Notes: a model not told the origin generated them from the sequence alone. DNA of 64,000 nucleotides from Streptomyces sp. NBC_01197 (GCF_036010505.1 NZ_CP108569.1:868001-932000); one strand, 5' to 3'; positions 34,945-44,662 are shown, numbered from the stretch's first letter. Numbers and translations are program-made.

Positions 34945-36203
34945 GCCCCGGCTCCAAGACCGAGCAGACCGCCCAGACCGGTGGGGCCTCCGGCGGGCAG
35001 CGCGGGTGTCCCCAGCGCGCCGGGGAGTGAACCCGCCCCTCCCGCGTCGGTTCCCAGGAGCAGGGAGCCCGGCTTGGCGGGCGCCGCGAGCGCGCCGCCG
35101 CGCGGTGCGTTCGCCGAACCGCGCACCTCCTTGCCGGTGCTGGGCGGTGAGGTGCAGCGTGCGTCGGTGTTGAGCTCCGAAGTGGCGCTGGTGTCCAGGC
35201 CGTTGCGGTACGTCGTCCCGCCGTACCCGGCGGTGCACGGCAGGGGCGAGAAGAAGGTGACGGCCATACCGAAACGTGCTCCCTTGGCGTTGATCGCTGT
35301 CGACCCCGCCGCGGCCACCGCCGGCAGTTTCACCAGCAGTTCCTCCGTACCGCGCTGTCGGGTGACCGCCACGTCGGAGGTCGTCAGCAGATTGGCGAGG
35401 ACCACGCTCAGATCGGGGTTCAGATCTCTGAGCAGTCCGCTGACCTGCGTAGCGGCCTCGGGGGTGGCCGCGATGAGCGCGCGCAGATCGGTGTCGGAGT
35501 CCACCAGCTGCCCGGCGAGCCCCTTGGCGCCCCTGGCGAAGGACTTCAGCGCTTCGCCCTCCTGCGTCTGGGTGCGGAGCACGGTCTCGCCGTCGGTCAT
35601 CAGCTTGGTGTCGGTGGGCAGTGCCTTGTCCGCGGCCTTGAGGAAGTCGCTGCTGCTGTCCATCAGGACCTGGAGGTCCTCGCCGCGCCCGTCGAACGCG
35701 GTGCCGAACTCGTCCACGACCGTGCGCAGCGCGTCCGTGTCCACCGACGACGTCAGGTCGTTGACGCTGGTGAGGACGTTGGTCACCGGGGCCGGGATGC
35801 CGGCGTCCGCGCGTGCGATGTGGGAGCCGTCCTCCAGGTACGGGCTGCCCGTGGTGGTGGGCCGCAGGTCGATGTACTCCTCGCCGACCGCCGACAGGTT
35901 GGCGACGACCGCTTTCAGGTCGGCGGGGATGGCGGGCGCCGAGTCGCTGATCCGCAGGTCGGCCTCCACTCCGTTCCCGGTCAGCCGGATCGGTCCGACC
36001 CGGCCGACCGAGACGCCCCGGTAGGTGACGTTGGCGTGGGTGAACAGGCCGCCGGTCTCCGGGAGTTCGACCTTCACCACGTAGTAGCCGCGCAGCCCGA
36101 CCAGATGCCCGAGGTCGGCGTAGCGGGCGCCGAGGTAGCCGAGGACGAGCACCGCGATCAGCAGGAAGGCGGTGTTCTTCAGCCGGGTGGCCCTGGTGAC
36201 CAT
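34941..36203 (-). CDS. mceF: Mce family protein, MceF position
   Basis: 420 residues with one N-terminal membrane anchor (about 9-28). The MlaD/Mce beta-barrel domain (about 38-115) has V-T-Y-R-G-V-S-V-G-R-V. A long helical region (about 130-290) and a Gly/Pro/Leu-rich C-terminal tail follow. In the hexameric Mce assembly the helices build a hydrophobic tunnel for lipid between inner membrane and outer envelope. It is last of the six mce genes and starts at ATG 36203, one base into the mceE stop (TGATG). Confidence 0.88.
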   Translation of the reverse strand: MVTRATRLKNTAFLLIAVLVLGYLGARYADLGHLVGLRGYYVVKVELPETGGLFTHANVTYRGVSVGRVGPIRLTGNGVEADLRISDSAPAIPADLKAVVANLSAVGEEYIDLRPTTTGSPYLEDGSHIARADAGIPAPVTNVLTSVNDLTSSVDTDALRTVVDEFGTAFDGRGEDLQVLMDSSSDFLKAADKALPTDTKLMTDGETVLRTQTQEGEALKSFARGAKGLAGQLVDSDTDLRALIAATPEAATQVSGLLRDLNPDLSVVLANLLTTSDVAVTRQRGTEELLVKLPAVAAAGSTAINAKGARFGMAVTFFSPLPCTAGYGGTTYRNGLDTSATSELNTDARCTSPPSTGKEVRGSANAPRGGALAAPAKPGSLLLGTDAGGAGSLPGALGTPALPAGGPTGLGGLLGLGAGA

Positions 36204-37387
36204 CAGTGGCCGCCTTCCGTGGACGGGGCGGGGAGGGAGGGCAGCGGCAGCGGCGGGGTGGGGGCCCCGGCCTTCCGCGACGCGGTGGCGCCGTCGGTGG
36301 CGCCTCCCTGTGTGCCGCCTCCTGAGAGGGTGATCGGCGGAACGATCTGTGTCCCCGGCACGGCCGTCACATCCAGATAGACATTGAGGTAGTCGCCCTT
36401 CACGCCGCGCAGCACCTCGTCGGTGAACGGGTAGGTGAAGAGCACCTGCAGCGAGTCGGGCAGGTCCTTGCCGGAGTCGGCGAGCCGCTGGAGCGTCGGC
36501 GCGAGCGCCTTGAGGTCGGCGACCATGTCGGCCTTGCTCTTGTTCACGGTGTCGACGGCGACCCCGGAGAGGGTGTCGAGCGCCTTGAGCATGGTGAGCA
36601 GGGAGCCACGCTGCTTCTCCAGAACCTTCAGTCCGGGACTGAGCCCGGTGAGCGCCTTGCCGATCGACTGTTTGCGGGTGGCGAGCGTCGCGGACAGCCG
36701 GTTGACGCCGTCGAGCGCCTGGGTGATGTCGCTCTTGTGCCCGTCCAGGCTGGTCACCAGTGTGTTGACGGACTGGAGTGTGGAGCGGATCTGCGGCTCC
36801 CGGCCGCCCAGGGTCTTGTTGAGTTCGGTGCTGATGGTCTTGAGCTGCTGGACACCGCCGCCGTTGAGCAGCAGTGAGAGTGCTCCGAAGACCTCCTCCA
36901 CCTCCGGGTTGCGGTTCGTGCGCGAGATCGGGATGGTCTGGCCGTCGGTGAGCCGGTCGGCCGAGGCACCCTGGTCCGGCGCGGTGAGCTGGATGAACTT
37001 CTCGCCGAGCAGGCTGGACTGTTCGAGATGGGCGTAGGCGTTCCGCGGCAGGCGCACTTTGCCGTTGACCCGCATGGTGACCCGCGCCGACCAGTTCCCC
37101 GGCGAGAGCGCGATCTTCGAGACCCGGCCGACGGCCACGTCGTTCACCTTGACCGCGGCCTGCGGGACCAGGTTCAGTACGTCGCCGAAGTCCGCGGTGA
37201 TCTCGTACGGATGCGAGCCGAGGTCTGCGCCGCCGGGCAGCGGCAGGTTCTCGATACCGGAGAACGACGGCGCGGCGCAGCCGCCGAGCGTGACGGCGCA
37301 GCCGACGGCCAGCGCGACCGCGGCCGCGATGCCCGTGCGGGAGGTGCGAAACGTACGGGAGCTGGGGGAAGCAGTGTTCCGGCTCAT
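36203..37387 (-). CDS. mceE: Mce family lipoprotein, MceE (LprK-like) position
   Basis: 394 residues. A signal sequence ends in a lipobox (L-G-G-C, Cys37), as in the LprK-type MceE subunit of mycobacteria, the only lipoprotein of the six. The Mce domain (about 57-135) contains V-K-V-N-D-V-A-V-G-R-V. A helical region with evenly spaced polar residues follows, then a short Pro/Leu-rich end. ATG 37387 overlaps the mceD stop by four bases. Confidence 0.9.
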   Translation of the reverse strand: MSRNTASPSSRTFRTSRTGIAAAVALAVGCAVTLGGCAAPSFSGIENLPLPGGADLGSHPYEITADFGDVLNLVPQAAVKVNDVAVGRVSKIALSPGNWSARVTMRVNGKVRLPRNAYAHLEQSSLLGEKFIQLTAPDQGASADRLTDGQTIPISRTNRNPEVEEVFGALSLLLNGGGVQQLKTISTELNKTLGGREPQIRSTLQSVNTLVTSLDGHKSDITQALDGVNRLSATLATRKQSIGKALTGLSPGLKVLEKQRGSLLTMLKALDTLSGVAVDTVNKSKADMVADLKALAPTLQRLADSGKDLPDSLQVLFTYPFTDEVLRGVKGDYLNVYLDVTAVPGTQIVPPITLSGGGTQGGATDGATASRKAGAPTPPLPLPSLPAPSTEGGH

Positions 37388-38568
37388 CGGGTGGCCCCCT
37401 TGTGTGCCGTGGGATTCGGGGCCCTCTTCGACGGGGAGCCGTACACGTCGCCGACTGCCGGGAGCGGCAGCGTGGGCAGCGACTTCCGTTGTGACGGCTC
37501 TACGGGGACCAGGCCGTCGAGTCCCGCACCGGCCGGGACCCCACCGGCTGCGCCGGCCGCCGGTCCGGCCGTGGACGCGGCGCCCGCACCGCTGAGTCGG
37601 CCGTTCATGCTGATCTCGTTGAGGTTGCCCCGGCCATCGATGGTGCGGTGCACGGGGTCGTAGGCGTTGAGCAGGTTCCCGGCGGCGAGCGGCGCGTCGT
37701 CCAGCATCTCGGCGAGCGAGGCCCGCTGTTCGACCAGGGTGTCGGTGATGGGCCGCAGTCGGCTGACGCTCTTCTTGAGCGATCCGCGGTTCTCCTCGAT
37801 GAAGGTCTTCACCTGGCCGAGCGCGGTGCCCAGTTCCTTCAGTGCGGTGCCGAGATCGTCCTTGTCGGCGTCGAGGAAGCCGGAGACGTTGGCGAGCTGC
37901 TGCTCCGCCGTGTGCACCTTTCCGTCGTTGCCCTTGAGCATCGTGGTGAAGGACTGGAGGTAGGCGAGGGTGTCGAAGAGGTTGCCGCTGCTCTTGTCGA
38001 GCGTCTTGGCCGCCTTGCCGAACTGCTCGATCGAGTCGCCGATCGCCTTGCCGTTGCCGTGCAGGTTGGCCGCACCGGTCTTGAGCAGATCGGCCAGCGC
38101 GCCCTTCGAGTTGGCGCCCTTCGGCCCGAGTGCGGTGGCCAGCTGGGTGACGCTCGCGTACAGCTGGTCGACCTCGACGGGTGTGGCGTTGCGGGCCGCC
38201 GCGAGTGTGGCCCGGTCCTTGAGCTGCGGGCCGCTGGTGTACGCGGGTGACAGCTGGACGTACCGGTCGGCGACGATGCTCGGTGCGACGATCAGGGCGC
38301 GCGCGTCGGCCGGCACCTTCACGCCCTTGTCGAGGACGAGCACCACCCGTACCTCCCGGCCCTCCGGCCGTACGGAGTCGACCGTGCCCACCTTGACTCC
38401 GAGGATCCGCAGATCGGAGCCCGCATAGAGGCCGGTGGCCCGGTCGAAGTAGGCGGTGATCCGGTGGCCTCCGGCGCCGTCGAGGGCGAGGACTCCGGTG
38501 GTGGTCACACCCGCGACCAGTACGAGTCCGGCCCCGATGCCCGCGAAACGCCTGGTGGTGTGGTTCAT
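37384..38568 (-). CDS. mceD: Mce family protein, MceD position
   Basis: 394 residues with an N-terminal membrane segment (about 8-30). The Mce domain contains L-R-I-L-G-V-K-V-G-T-V, and a long helical stretch runs from about 120 to 310. The C-terminal segment is rich in Ala, Gly and Pro. ATG 38568 overlaps the mceC stop in an ATGA junction. The order within the operon, rather than sequence alone, sets the letter. Confidence 0.87.
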   Translation of the reverse strand: MNHTTRRFAGIGAGLVLVAGVTTTGVLALDGAGGHRITAYFDRATGLYAGSDLRILGVKVGTVDSVRPEGREVRVVLVLDKGVKVPADARALIVAPSIVADRYVQLSPAYTSGPQLKDRATLAAARNATPVEVDQLYASVTQLATALGPKGANSKGALADLLKTGAANLHGNGKAIGDSIEQFGKAAKTLDKSSGNLFDTLAYLQSFTTMLKGNDGKVHTAEQQLANVSGFLDADKDDLGTALKELGTALGQVKTFIEENRGSLKKSVSRLRPITDTLVEQRASLAEMLDDAPLAAGNLLNAYDPVHRTIDGRGNLNEISMNGRLSGAGAASTAGPAAGAAGGVPAGAGLDGLVPVEPSQRKSLPTLPLPAVGDVYGSPSKRAPNPTAHKGATR

Positions 38569-39614
38569 CGGCTGCCTCCCTGGGTCTGCCGGGGCGACAT
38601 GCATCCGGTGGCCGGGGGCGCGCCCGCCGGCAGGTAGTTCTTCGGGACGAGCCCGCAGATGTAGCTGTCGAACCAGCGGCCGTTGCCCAGGGTGTTGCCG
38701 ACGAGCCGGTAGTAGGGGCCGGCCAGTGACAGCGCCTTGTCCAGGCTCTTGCGGTTCTTCAGCAGCACGGTCGTGACCTTGTCGAGTGCGGTCAGGGTGG
38801 GCTTCAGCTGCTTGTTGTTGTCCTTGACCAGACCGGTCAGCCCGGCGCCGAGGTCGGTGGTCCCGGTGAGCAGCAGATGGATGGAGTCCCGCCGGTCCTG
38901 GATCTCTCCGAGCAGCAGGTTGCCGTCCTTGAGGAGGGCGTCGAAGCTGCTGTTCTTGTCGGAGAGGGTCTTGGTGAGCTGTTTGCTGCCCTTGAGCAGC
39001 TTGGCCAGTTCGGCGTCCCGCTGCGAGACCGTCCGCGACAGCGCGGAGAGGCCGGTCGCCGCGTTCTTCACGTCGGGGGGCGAGTCCTTGAAGGTGTCCG
39101 AGATCGTCTCGAAGCTCTTCGCCAGCTGCTTGGTGTCGAGGTCGCCGATGGTGTCGCTGAGACCGCTGAACGCCTGGGTGACGTCGTACGGCGATGTGGT
39201 GCGGCTCAGCGGGATCCGGTCCGACGGGTTCTGCGGCCGGGTGCCGACCGGGTCGAGTGCCAGGTACTTGTCGCCGAGCAGCGTCTTGATGGCGATGGCC
39301 GCCGTGCTGGAGTCGCCGACCCAGGCGCCCTTGACCTTGAAGGACACCTTCACCTTGGCGCCGTCGAGCGAGACCGCTTTCACCTGGCCGACCCTGACCC
39401 CGGCGATCCGTACCTCGTCGCCCGGGCTGATCCCGGCCGATTCGGTGAAGTCGGCGGTGTACGTGGTGCCGCCGCCGATGAAGGGCAGCGAGTCGGCGCG
39501 GTAGGCGGCGAGCCCTATCAGTGCGAGCACCAGCAGTCCGACCACGCTGACGGCGACCGGGTTGCGCTCCCGTACGGGCTTGAGCCGCGGGAGCCGCACG
39601 CGGGGCGAGTTCAT
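38565..39614 (-). CDS. mceC: Mce family protein, MceC position
   Basis: 349 residues with a basic N-terminus, one membrane segment (about 20-40) and an Mce domain with V-R-I-A-G-V-R-V-G-Q-V. The helical needle region follows, and the C-terminus has cysteines (Y-I-C-G-L, T-G-C-M). ATG 39614 overlaps the mceB stop by four bases. Confidence 0.87.
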   Translation of the reverse strand: MNSPRVRLPRLKPVRERNPVAVSVVGLLVLALIGLAAYRADSLPFIGGGTTYTADFTESAGISPGDEVRIAGVRVGQVKAVSLDGAKVKVSFKVKGAWVGDSSTAAIAIKTLLGDKYLALDPVGTRPQNPSDRIPLSRTTSPYDVTQAFSGLSDTIGDLDTKQLAKSFETISDTFKDSPPDVKNAATGLSALSRTVSQRDAELAKLLKGSKQLTKTLSDKNSSFDALLKDGNLLLGEIQDRRDSIHLLLTGTTDLGAGLTGLVKDNNKQLKPTLTALDKVTTVLLKNRKSLDKALSLAGPYYRLVGNTLGNGRWFDSYICGLVPKNYLPAGAPPATGCMSPRQTQGGSR

Positions 39615-40642
39615 CCCTGGCACCTCGATTCGGTGACCGCGATGCCGGTGGGCGGCTTGCTGCCGTCCGATGTGGTCACGCCCGTCACCCGGGCCTCGCA
39701 GAGATAGAGGTTGAGCCACGATCCGTAGGAGGTGAGCCGGGTGACGGCCTCCATCTTGGCGGGCGTGTTCCGCAGGAAGTCCTGAAGCTGCGGTGTGCCG
39801 TCGCCCAACTGCTTGGACACCCGGCCGAGTTCGCCGATGTCCTTCTTCAGCGGCGCCCGGCCGTCCTGGAGCAGTCCGGCGGTCGAGTTCGTCAGTGCGC
39901 CCATCGCGGTGATCGCGTCCCCGAGGGGCTTGCGGTCCCCGGCGAAGCCGGTGACCAGCTGCTGGAGGGTGACGACGAGGTCGTTGAAGTCCGACTCCCG
40001 GTCGTTGACCGTCGTCAGTACCATGTTGAGGTTCTTGATGACCTGGCCGATGACCTTGTCCTTGGCGGCGACCGTGGTGGTCAGCGATCCGACGTGCTGG
40101 AGCAGGCTGTCGACGGTGCCGCCCTCGCCCTGGAGGACCTGCACGATGGAGTTGGCCAGCTGGTTCATCTCGGCCGGGGCCAGCCCCTGGAGGAGCGGCT
40201 GGAACCCGTTGAACAGCTCGGTGAGGTCCAGGGCCGGTGTGGTGTGCGAGAGCTGGATGGTGTCGCCGGGCGTGAAGTGCTTCCCGACGGGCCCGGTGCC
40301 CTGCTCCAGGTCGACGTACCGCTGGCCGACCATGTTGAGGTACTTGATCGACGCGGTCACCGACGCGGGCAGCGTGCGTCCCTTTTCCACTGCGAAGCGC
40401 ACCTCGGCGAGCCGCCGGTCGGCGACCTTCACGGACTCGACCTGGCCGACCTTCACCCCCGCGATCCGTACGCTGTCCCCGGCGATCAGCCCGGTGGCGT
40501 CGGTGAAGCGCGCCCGGTAGGAGACGGTGTCACCGACATCCGTGTTGGCGATGCTCAGTCCGAGTACCGCGGTGGCCAGGGAGGTCACCAGGACGAAGAC
40601 CAGGGACTTGACGAGCGGGGCGGTCAGGCTGCGGCGCTTCAC
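39611..40642 (-). CDS. mceB: Mce family protein, MceB position
   Basis: 343 residues: one membrane segment (about 11-30), an Mce domain with V-R-I-A-G-V-K-V-G-Q-V and about 150 residues of helix. The C-terminal tail (L-Y-L-C-E-A to the end) contains two cysteines. GTG 40642 overlaps the mceA stop (GTGA). The tail is short compared with the other five subunits. Confidence 0.87.
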   Translation of the reverse strand: MKRRSLTAPLVKSLVFVLVTSLATAVLGLSIANTDVGDTVSYRARFTDATGLIAGDSVRIAGVKVGQVESVKVADRRLAEVRFAVEKGRTLPASVTASIKYLNMVGQRYVDLEQGTGPVGKHFTPGDTIQLSHTTPALDLTELFNGFQPLLQGLAPAEMNQLANSIVQVLQGEGGTVDSLLQHVGSLTTTVAAKDKVIGQVIKNLNMVLTTVNDRESDFNDLVVTLQQLVTGFAGDRKPLGDAITAMGALTNSTAGLLQDGRAPLKKDIGELGRVSKQLGDGTPQLQDFLRNTPAKMEAVTRLTSYGSWLNLYLCEARVTGVTTSDGSKPPTGIAVTESRCQG

Positions 40643-41880
40643 TTGAGCTTCACCTCCGCACCGCGGAAGACCGGGCCGGCCAGCAGGCTGCTCCAGTCGG
40701 GGAGGGCCTGCGCCGGTGTCTTCGCGCCGGGGGCCAGCAGTTCGTTGACGAGCTGGTTCTCCTGGGGCGAGTTGGGCAGCCCGAGACTGCCGGACCTGCC
40801 CGCCCCGGTGGCGGCGGTCGGCACGGTCTTGCCGGTATAGGGGACGGAGTAGCAGTGCGGCCCGCCGTTCGCGGTGTAGGACGGGGCGTCCCGGCCCGGT
40901 GTGTACTTCCCGAGCGAGGGGACGGAGACGAGGCTGACATGCAGTCCCGGCTCGTCCGTTCCCTTGCCGAGCGCCTTGTCCATGGCGGGGACGAAGCCCG
41001 CCAGGGTGCTCAGGGTGCAGGGGAACTCGGGGGCGTACTTCGCGAGGAGTTCCAGGGTGGGCCGGCCGGTCGCGGAGAGCCGGATGATGTTGTCCTTGTT
41101 CTGCTGGAGGAAGGCCGTGACGTCCTGGGCGGTACTGGTGGTGGTGGAGTACAGGCCCGCAAGTCCGGCCTGCTTCTCGGCGAGGGTGGAGCTGGTGGTG
41201 GTGAAGTCGGTGAGCGCGGTGAGGATGTCGGGCGACGCGTCGGAGTAGACCTTGGTGACCTTCACCAGTTCTGCGATGTCCCGGTTGAGCGTGGGTAGTT
41301 GCGGGTTGAGCTTCTTCAGGTAGGTGTCGAGGGTGACGAAGGTGTCGCCGAGCTGCTGCCCCCGGCCGCTCAGGGCCTGCGAGACGGCGGTCAGCGTGGC
41401 GGAGAGCTTCTGCGGTTCGACCGCGGTGAGCAGCGGCAGTACGTGGTCGAGCACCTGCTCCAGCTCGATCGCGTTGCGTGAGCGGTCCTGCGGGATGGTG
41501 TCGCCCGCCTTCAGCGCGCGGGTGGACGCGCGGGCCGGGGGTACGAGTGCGACGTACCGCTCGCCGAAGAGTGTCGTCGGCAGCATCTGCGCGGTGACGT
41601 CGGACGGGACCTGGCCGAGCTTGTCCGGCTGGATGGCGAGGGTGAGCCGGGCGCCGCCGCCGTCCGAACTGATGCCGCGCACCTGCCCGATGACGACGCC
41701 GCGCAGCTTCACATCGGCGTTGAGGTGCATCTCGCTGCCGACGGTGTCCGTGTCCACCCGGACCGTCGCGGTGTCGGTGAAGTCCTTCTGGTACACGGCG
41801 ATCGACAGCCAGATCAGCAGTGCGGGGACCACGATGAAGACCACACCGGCGAGCCTGCGCCGTACGGTCCGCGCGCTCAT
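40639..41880 (-). CDS. mceA: Mce family protein, MceA position
   Basis: 413 residues. A membrane segment (about 9-28) precedes the Mce domain (about 37-115), which has V-K-L-R-G-V-V-I-G-Q-V. Long helices with L-D-x-Y-L-K-K-L-N-P-Q-L follow, then a C-terminal part with cysteines (F-P-C-T, H-C-Y-S) that could form a disulfide. It is first of the six subunits. ATG 41880 overlaps the preceding permease stop (ATGA). Confidence 0.88.
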   Translation of the reverse strand: MSARTVRRRLAGVVFIVVPALLIWLSIAVYQKDFTDTATVRVDTDTVGSEMHLNADVKLRGVVIGQVRGISSDGGGARLTLAIQPDKLGQVPSDVTAQMLPTTLFGERYVALVPPARASTRALKAGDTIPQDRSRNAIELEQVLDHVLPLLTAVEPQKLSATLTAVSQALSGRGQQLGDTFVTLDTYLKKLNPQLPTLNRDIAELVKVTKVYSDASPDILTALTDFTTTSSTLAEKQAGLAGLYSTTTSTAQDVTAFLQQNKDNIIRLSATGRPTLELLAKYAPEFPCTLSTLAGFVPAMDKALGKGTDEPGLHVSLVSVPSLGKYTPGRDAPSYTANGGPHCYSVPYTGKTVPTAATGAGRSGSLGLPNSPQENQLVNELLAPGAKTPAQALPDWSSLLAGPVFRGAEVKLK

Positions 41881-42680
41881 CCCGCCACCTTCACGGTCGT
41901 CGTGGCGCCCCAGATGGCCAGGGAGAGGAAGAAGTCGGTGACGCTGATGAGCACGATGGCGTTACGCACCGACCGGCCGACCGCCACCCCTACCCCGGCG
42001 GGCCCGCCGGTCGCGCGGAAGCCGTAGTAGCAGTGGGCCAGGATCACCAGCACGCTGAAGATCAGCACCTTGAGCACCGAGAGCAGCACGTCGTCCGGGG
42101 AGAGGAACAGGTTGAAGTAGTGGTCGTAGGTGCCGGACGACTGCCCCTTGAAGAGGACGGTCACCAGCCGGGAGGCGATGTACGAGCTGAGCAGCCCCAT
42201 CGCGTACAACGGGATGATCGCGACGACCCCGGCGATGATCCGGGTGGTGACGAGGTACGGCATGGAGCGCACCCCCATCGCTTCGAGGGCGTCCACCTCC
42301 TCGTTGATGCGCATCGCGCCGAGCTGGGCGGTGAAGCCCGCGCCGACGGTCGCGGAGAGTGCGAGTCCGGCGACCAGTGGGGCGATCTCGCGGGTGTTGA
42401 AGTACGCGGAGATGAACCCGGTGAAGGCGGCGGTGCCGATCTGGTTGAGCGCGGCGTATCCCTGGAGGCCGACGACCGTCCCGGTGAAGAGGGTCATGCC
42501 GACCATCACGCCGATGGTGCCGCCGATGACGCCGAGGCCGCCGCTGCCGAAGGCGACCTCGGCGAGCAGCCGCTGGACCTCTCCGATGTAGCGGCGCAGG
42601 GTGCGGGGGATCCAGATGAGCGCCCGTACGTAGAAGACGAGTTGGTCGCCGGAGCGGTCGAGCCAGCCGAGCATGGACAT
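41877..42680 (-). CDS. yrbEB: YrbE-type ABC transporter permease, second subunit
   Basis: 267 residues of MlaE/YrbE fold with about five to six membrane segments. The conserved cytoplasmic motif I-N-E-E-V-D-A-L-E-A-M-G-V, which contacts the ATPase, is intact. With the other YrbE it forms the membrane channel beneath the Mce tunnel. ATG 42680 follows AAGGGGAG by seven bases. The upstream permease stops three bases before this start. Confidence 0.9.
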   Translation of the reverse strand: MSMLGWLDRSGDQLVFYVRALIWIPRTLRRYIGEVQRLLAEVAFGSGGLGVIGGTIGVMVGMTLFTGTVVGLQGYAALNQIGTAAFTGFISAYFNTREIAPLVAGLALSATVGAGFTAQLGAMRINEEVDALEAMGVRSMPYLVTTRIIAGVVAIIPLYAMGLLSSYIASRLVTVLFKGQSSGTYDHYFNLFLSPDDVLLSVLKVLIFSVLVILAHCYYGFRATGGPAGVGVAVGRSVRNAIVLISVTDFFLSLAIWGATTTVKVAG

Positions 42681-42683
42681 CTC

Positions 42684-43541
42684 TCAGCTCCCCTTCGCGG
42701 GGACGATCTGGAGATAGACCGCCGTAAGGACCATGTTCACGAAGAACAGCAGCATGAAGGTGATGACGACGGACTGGTTGACCGCGTCGCCGACGCCCTT
42801 GGGGCCGCCCCTGGGGTTCAGGCCTCGGTAGGCGGCGACGATCCCGGCGAGGAACCCGAAGATCAGCGCTTTGACCTCGCTGACGTAGAGGTCGGGCAGC
42901 TGGGCGAGCGCGGAGAAACTGGAGAGGTAGGCGCCGGGTGTGCCGTGCTGCAGGATCACGTTGAAGAAGTAGCCGCCGAGTGTGCCGACGACCGAGACCA
43001 GCCCGTTCAGCAGGACCGCCACGAACATGGTGGCGAGTACCCGGGGGACGACGAGGCGCTGGACGGGTGAGACGCCCATGACCTCCATCGCGTCCAGCTC
43101 CTCGCGAATCTTCCGGGAGCCGAGGTCGGCGCAGATCGCCGAACCGCCGGCGCCCGCGATCAGCAGCGCGACGATCAGCGGGCTGGCCTGCTGGATGACG
43201 GCGAGCACGCTCGCTCCGCCGGTGAAGGACTGGGCGCCCAGCTGCTGGGTGAGCGAGCCGACCTGGAGGGCGATGACCGCGCCGAAGGGGATCGAGACCA
43301 GGGCGGCGGGCAGGATGGTGACGCTCGCGATGAACCAGAACTGCTCGATGAACTCCCGTACCTGGAAGGGCCTTCGGAAGACGGCCCCGGTCACGGCTGC
43401 CCCGAGTGCGAAGAGCTTCCCGGTCTCGCGCAGTGGCGCGAGCACCCGAAGCGGCGGGCGGGGCTGCCGGTACCCGGCGGCCTTGCCACCGGCGCCGTCC
43501 GCGGACGGCCCGGACGGCCGGACCGGCACCTGTGCGGTCAT
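42684..43541 (-). CDS. yrbEA: YrbE-type ABC transporter permease, first subunit
   Basis: 285 residues. A 40-residue cytoplasmic N-terminal extension precedes the MlaE/YrbE membrane domain, whose coupling motif is I-R-E-E-L-D-A-M-E-V-M-G-V. The heterodimeric permease arrangement (two yrbE genes) is standard for actinobacterial mce operons. ATG 43541 overlaps the ATPase gene stop by four bases (ATGA). Confidence 0.9.
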   Translation of the reverse strand: MTAQVPVRPSGPSADGAGGKAAGYRQPRPPLRVLAPLRETGKLFALGAAVTGAVFRRPFQVREFIEQFWFIASVTILPAALVSIPFGAVIALQVGSLTQQLGAQSFTGGASVLAVIQQASPLIVALLIAGAGGSAICADLGSRKIREELDAMEVMGVSPVQRLVVPRVLATMFVAVLLNGLVSVVGTLGGYFFNVILQHGTPGAYLSSFSALAQLPDLYVSEVKALIFGFLAGIVAAYRGLNPRGGPKGVGDAVNQSVVITFMLLFFVNMVLTAVYLQIVPAKGS

Positions 43542-44527
43542 CGCCGGCCACCGCCGGAGGCCGGGGCCGTATAACTCCTGAGGATGGCGGTGCGCGCCGC
43601 TTCGGGCAGCTCCGCCAGCATGCCCAGCACTCGCTCCCTGCGCCGCAGTACCGCCTGGCGCTCGGGCAGTCCTGCGGACGGTTCGAGCTGCGGGACGATG
43701 GGCCGGGGCGCCCGCGGGCGGGAGCCGGCCGCGCTGCGCTGCTCGGCCGCGAGGGTCGCCGCGTCCTTCTCCTCGGACATCCCGATCGGCCCTTCGCGCC
43801 GGCCGCTCAGGAACTGCGCGACCACCGGCTCCTCACTGGTGAGAAGCAGCTCGCGGGGCCCGAACGTGACCAGGTTGCGCAGGAAGAGCATCCCCATGTT
43901 GTCGGGCACGGTGGCCGCGATGTCGAGATTGTGGGTGACGATCAGCATCGTCGCGTCGAACTGCGCGTTCAGGTCGATGAGCAGCTGGGAGATGTACGAG
44001 GTACGGACCGGGTCGAGTCCGGAGTCCGGTTCGTCGATGAGGATGATCTGGGGGTCGAGTACGAGGGCGCGCGCGAGACCGGCACGCTTGCGCATTCCGC
44101 CGGATATCTCACCGGGCAGTTTCTCCTCCGCGCCCAGGAGGCCCACCATGTCCATCCGCTCCATGACGATGCGGCGGATCTCGGACTCCTTCTTCCTGGT
44201 GTGCTCCCGGAGCGGAAAGGCCACGTTGTCGAAGAGGGTCATCGATCCGAAGAGCGCACCGTCCTGGAACATCAGGCCGAAGAGCTTGCGGGTCTCGTAG
44301 ACGTCGCGCTCGGGGCTGTTCACCATGTCGACGCCGTTGATGAGCACACTGCCCCGTTCGGGTTTCAGCAGCCCGATCAGAGACTTGAGAAACACGGTCT
44401 TCCCGGTGCCGGAAGGGCCGAGCATCACACTGACCTCACCGGCCGGGAGTGTGAGTGTCACGTCCTGCCAGATTCTCTGCTTGCCGAAAGACTTCGTGAG
44501 CCCTTCAACAACTACTTCGATTCCCAT
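43538..44527 (-). CDS. mceG: Mce transporter ATPase (MceG/Mkl-like)
   Basis: 329 residues. The ABC domain (about 1-250) has Walker A G-P-S-G-T-G-K-T, signature I-S-G-G-M-R-K-R and Walker B I-L-I-D-E-P-D-S-G-L-D-P. A C-terminal extension of about 80 residues, with R-R-R-E-R-V near its end, resembles the tail needed for MceG stability in mycobacteria. It energises lipid transport by the Mce/YrbE complex. It heads the operon, whereas mycobacteria encode it apart. ATG 44527 follows a perfect AGGAGGT Shine-Dalgarno (44531-44537 on the plus strand). Confidence 0.92.
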   Translation of the reverse strand: MGIEVVVEGLTKSFGKQRIWQDVTLTLPAGEVSVMLGPSGTGKTVFLKSLIGLLKPERGSVLINGVDMVNSPERDVYETRKLFGLMFQDGALFGSMTLFDNVAFPLREHTRKKESEIRRIVMERMDMVGLLGAEEKLPGEISGGMRKRAGLARALVLDPQIILIDEPDSGLDPVRTSYISQLLIDLNAQFDATMLIVTHNLDIAATVPDNMGMLFLRNLVTFGPRELLLTSEEPVVAQFLSGRREGPIGMSEEKDAATLAAEQRSAAGSRPRAPRPIVPQLEPSAGLPERQAVLRRRERVLGMLAELPEAARTAILRSYTAPASGGGRR

Positions 44528-44561
44528 CTCACCTCCTGCGTGCACTCACGAAGTGACAGAA

Positions 44562-44579
44562 GTGCGCCGAGAGGCGCAC
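44562..44579 (-). promoter_or_regulatory. Leader hairpin upstream of the mce operon
   Basis: A perfect 7-bp stem (GTGCGCC/GGCGCAC) with a four-base loop lies about 35 bases before the mceG start, inside the predicted 230-base leader. It could protect the mRNA or affect initiation. Confidence 0.45.
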
Positions 44580-44643
44580 GTTAAGTTCACCGGCGCCGCC
44601 GGTACAAGCCCTTGAACAGGTAACTCCTTAAGAAATTGGACTA

Positions 44644-44662
44644 CTTGTCATAGGGCGACAAG
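44644..44662. promoter_or_regulatory. Operator-like palindrome CTTGTC-N7-GACAAG
   Basis: Perfect 6-bp arms are separated by seven bases. The same TTGTC-N7-GACAA arrangement occurs upstream of the PucR regulator at 48837-48853. It lies in the mce leader, about 117 bases before mceG. A nearby GTAACTCCTTA (44620-44630) also has a counterpart (GTAATTCCTTA) in the PucR region. Confidence 0.6.
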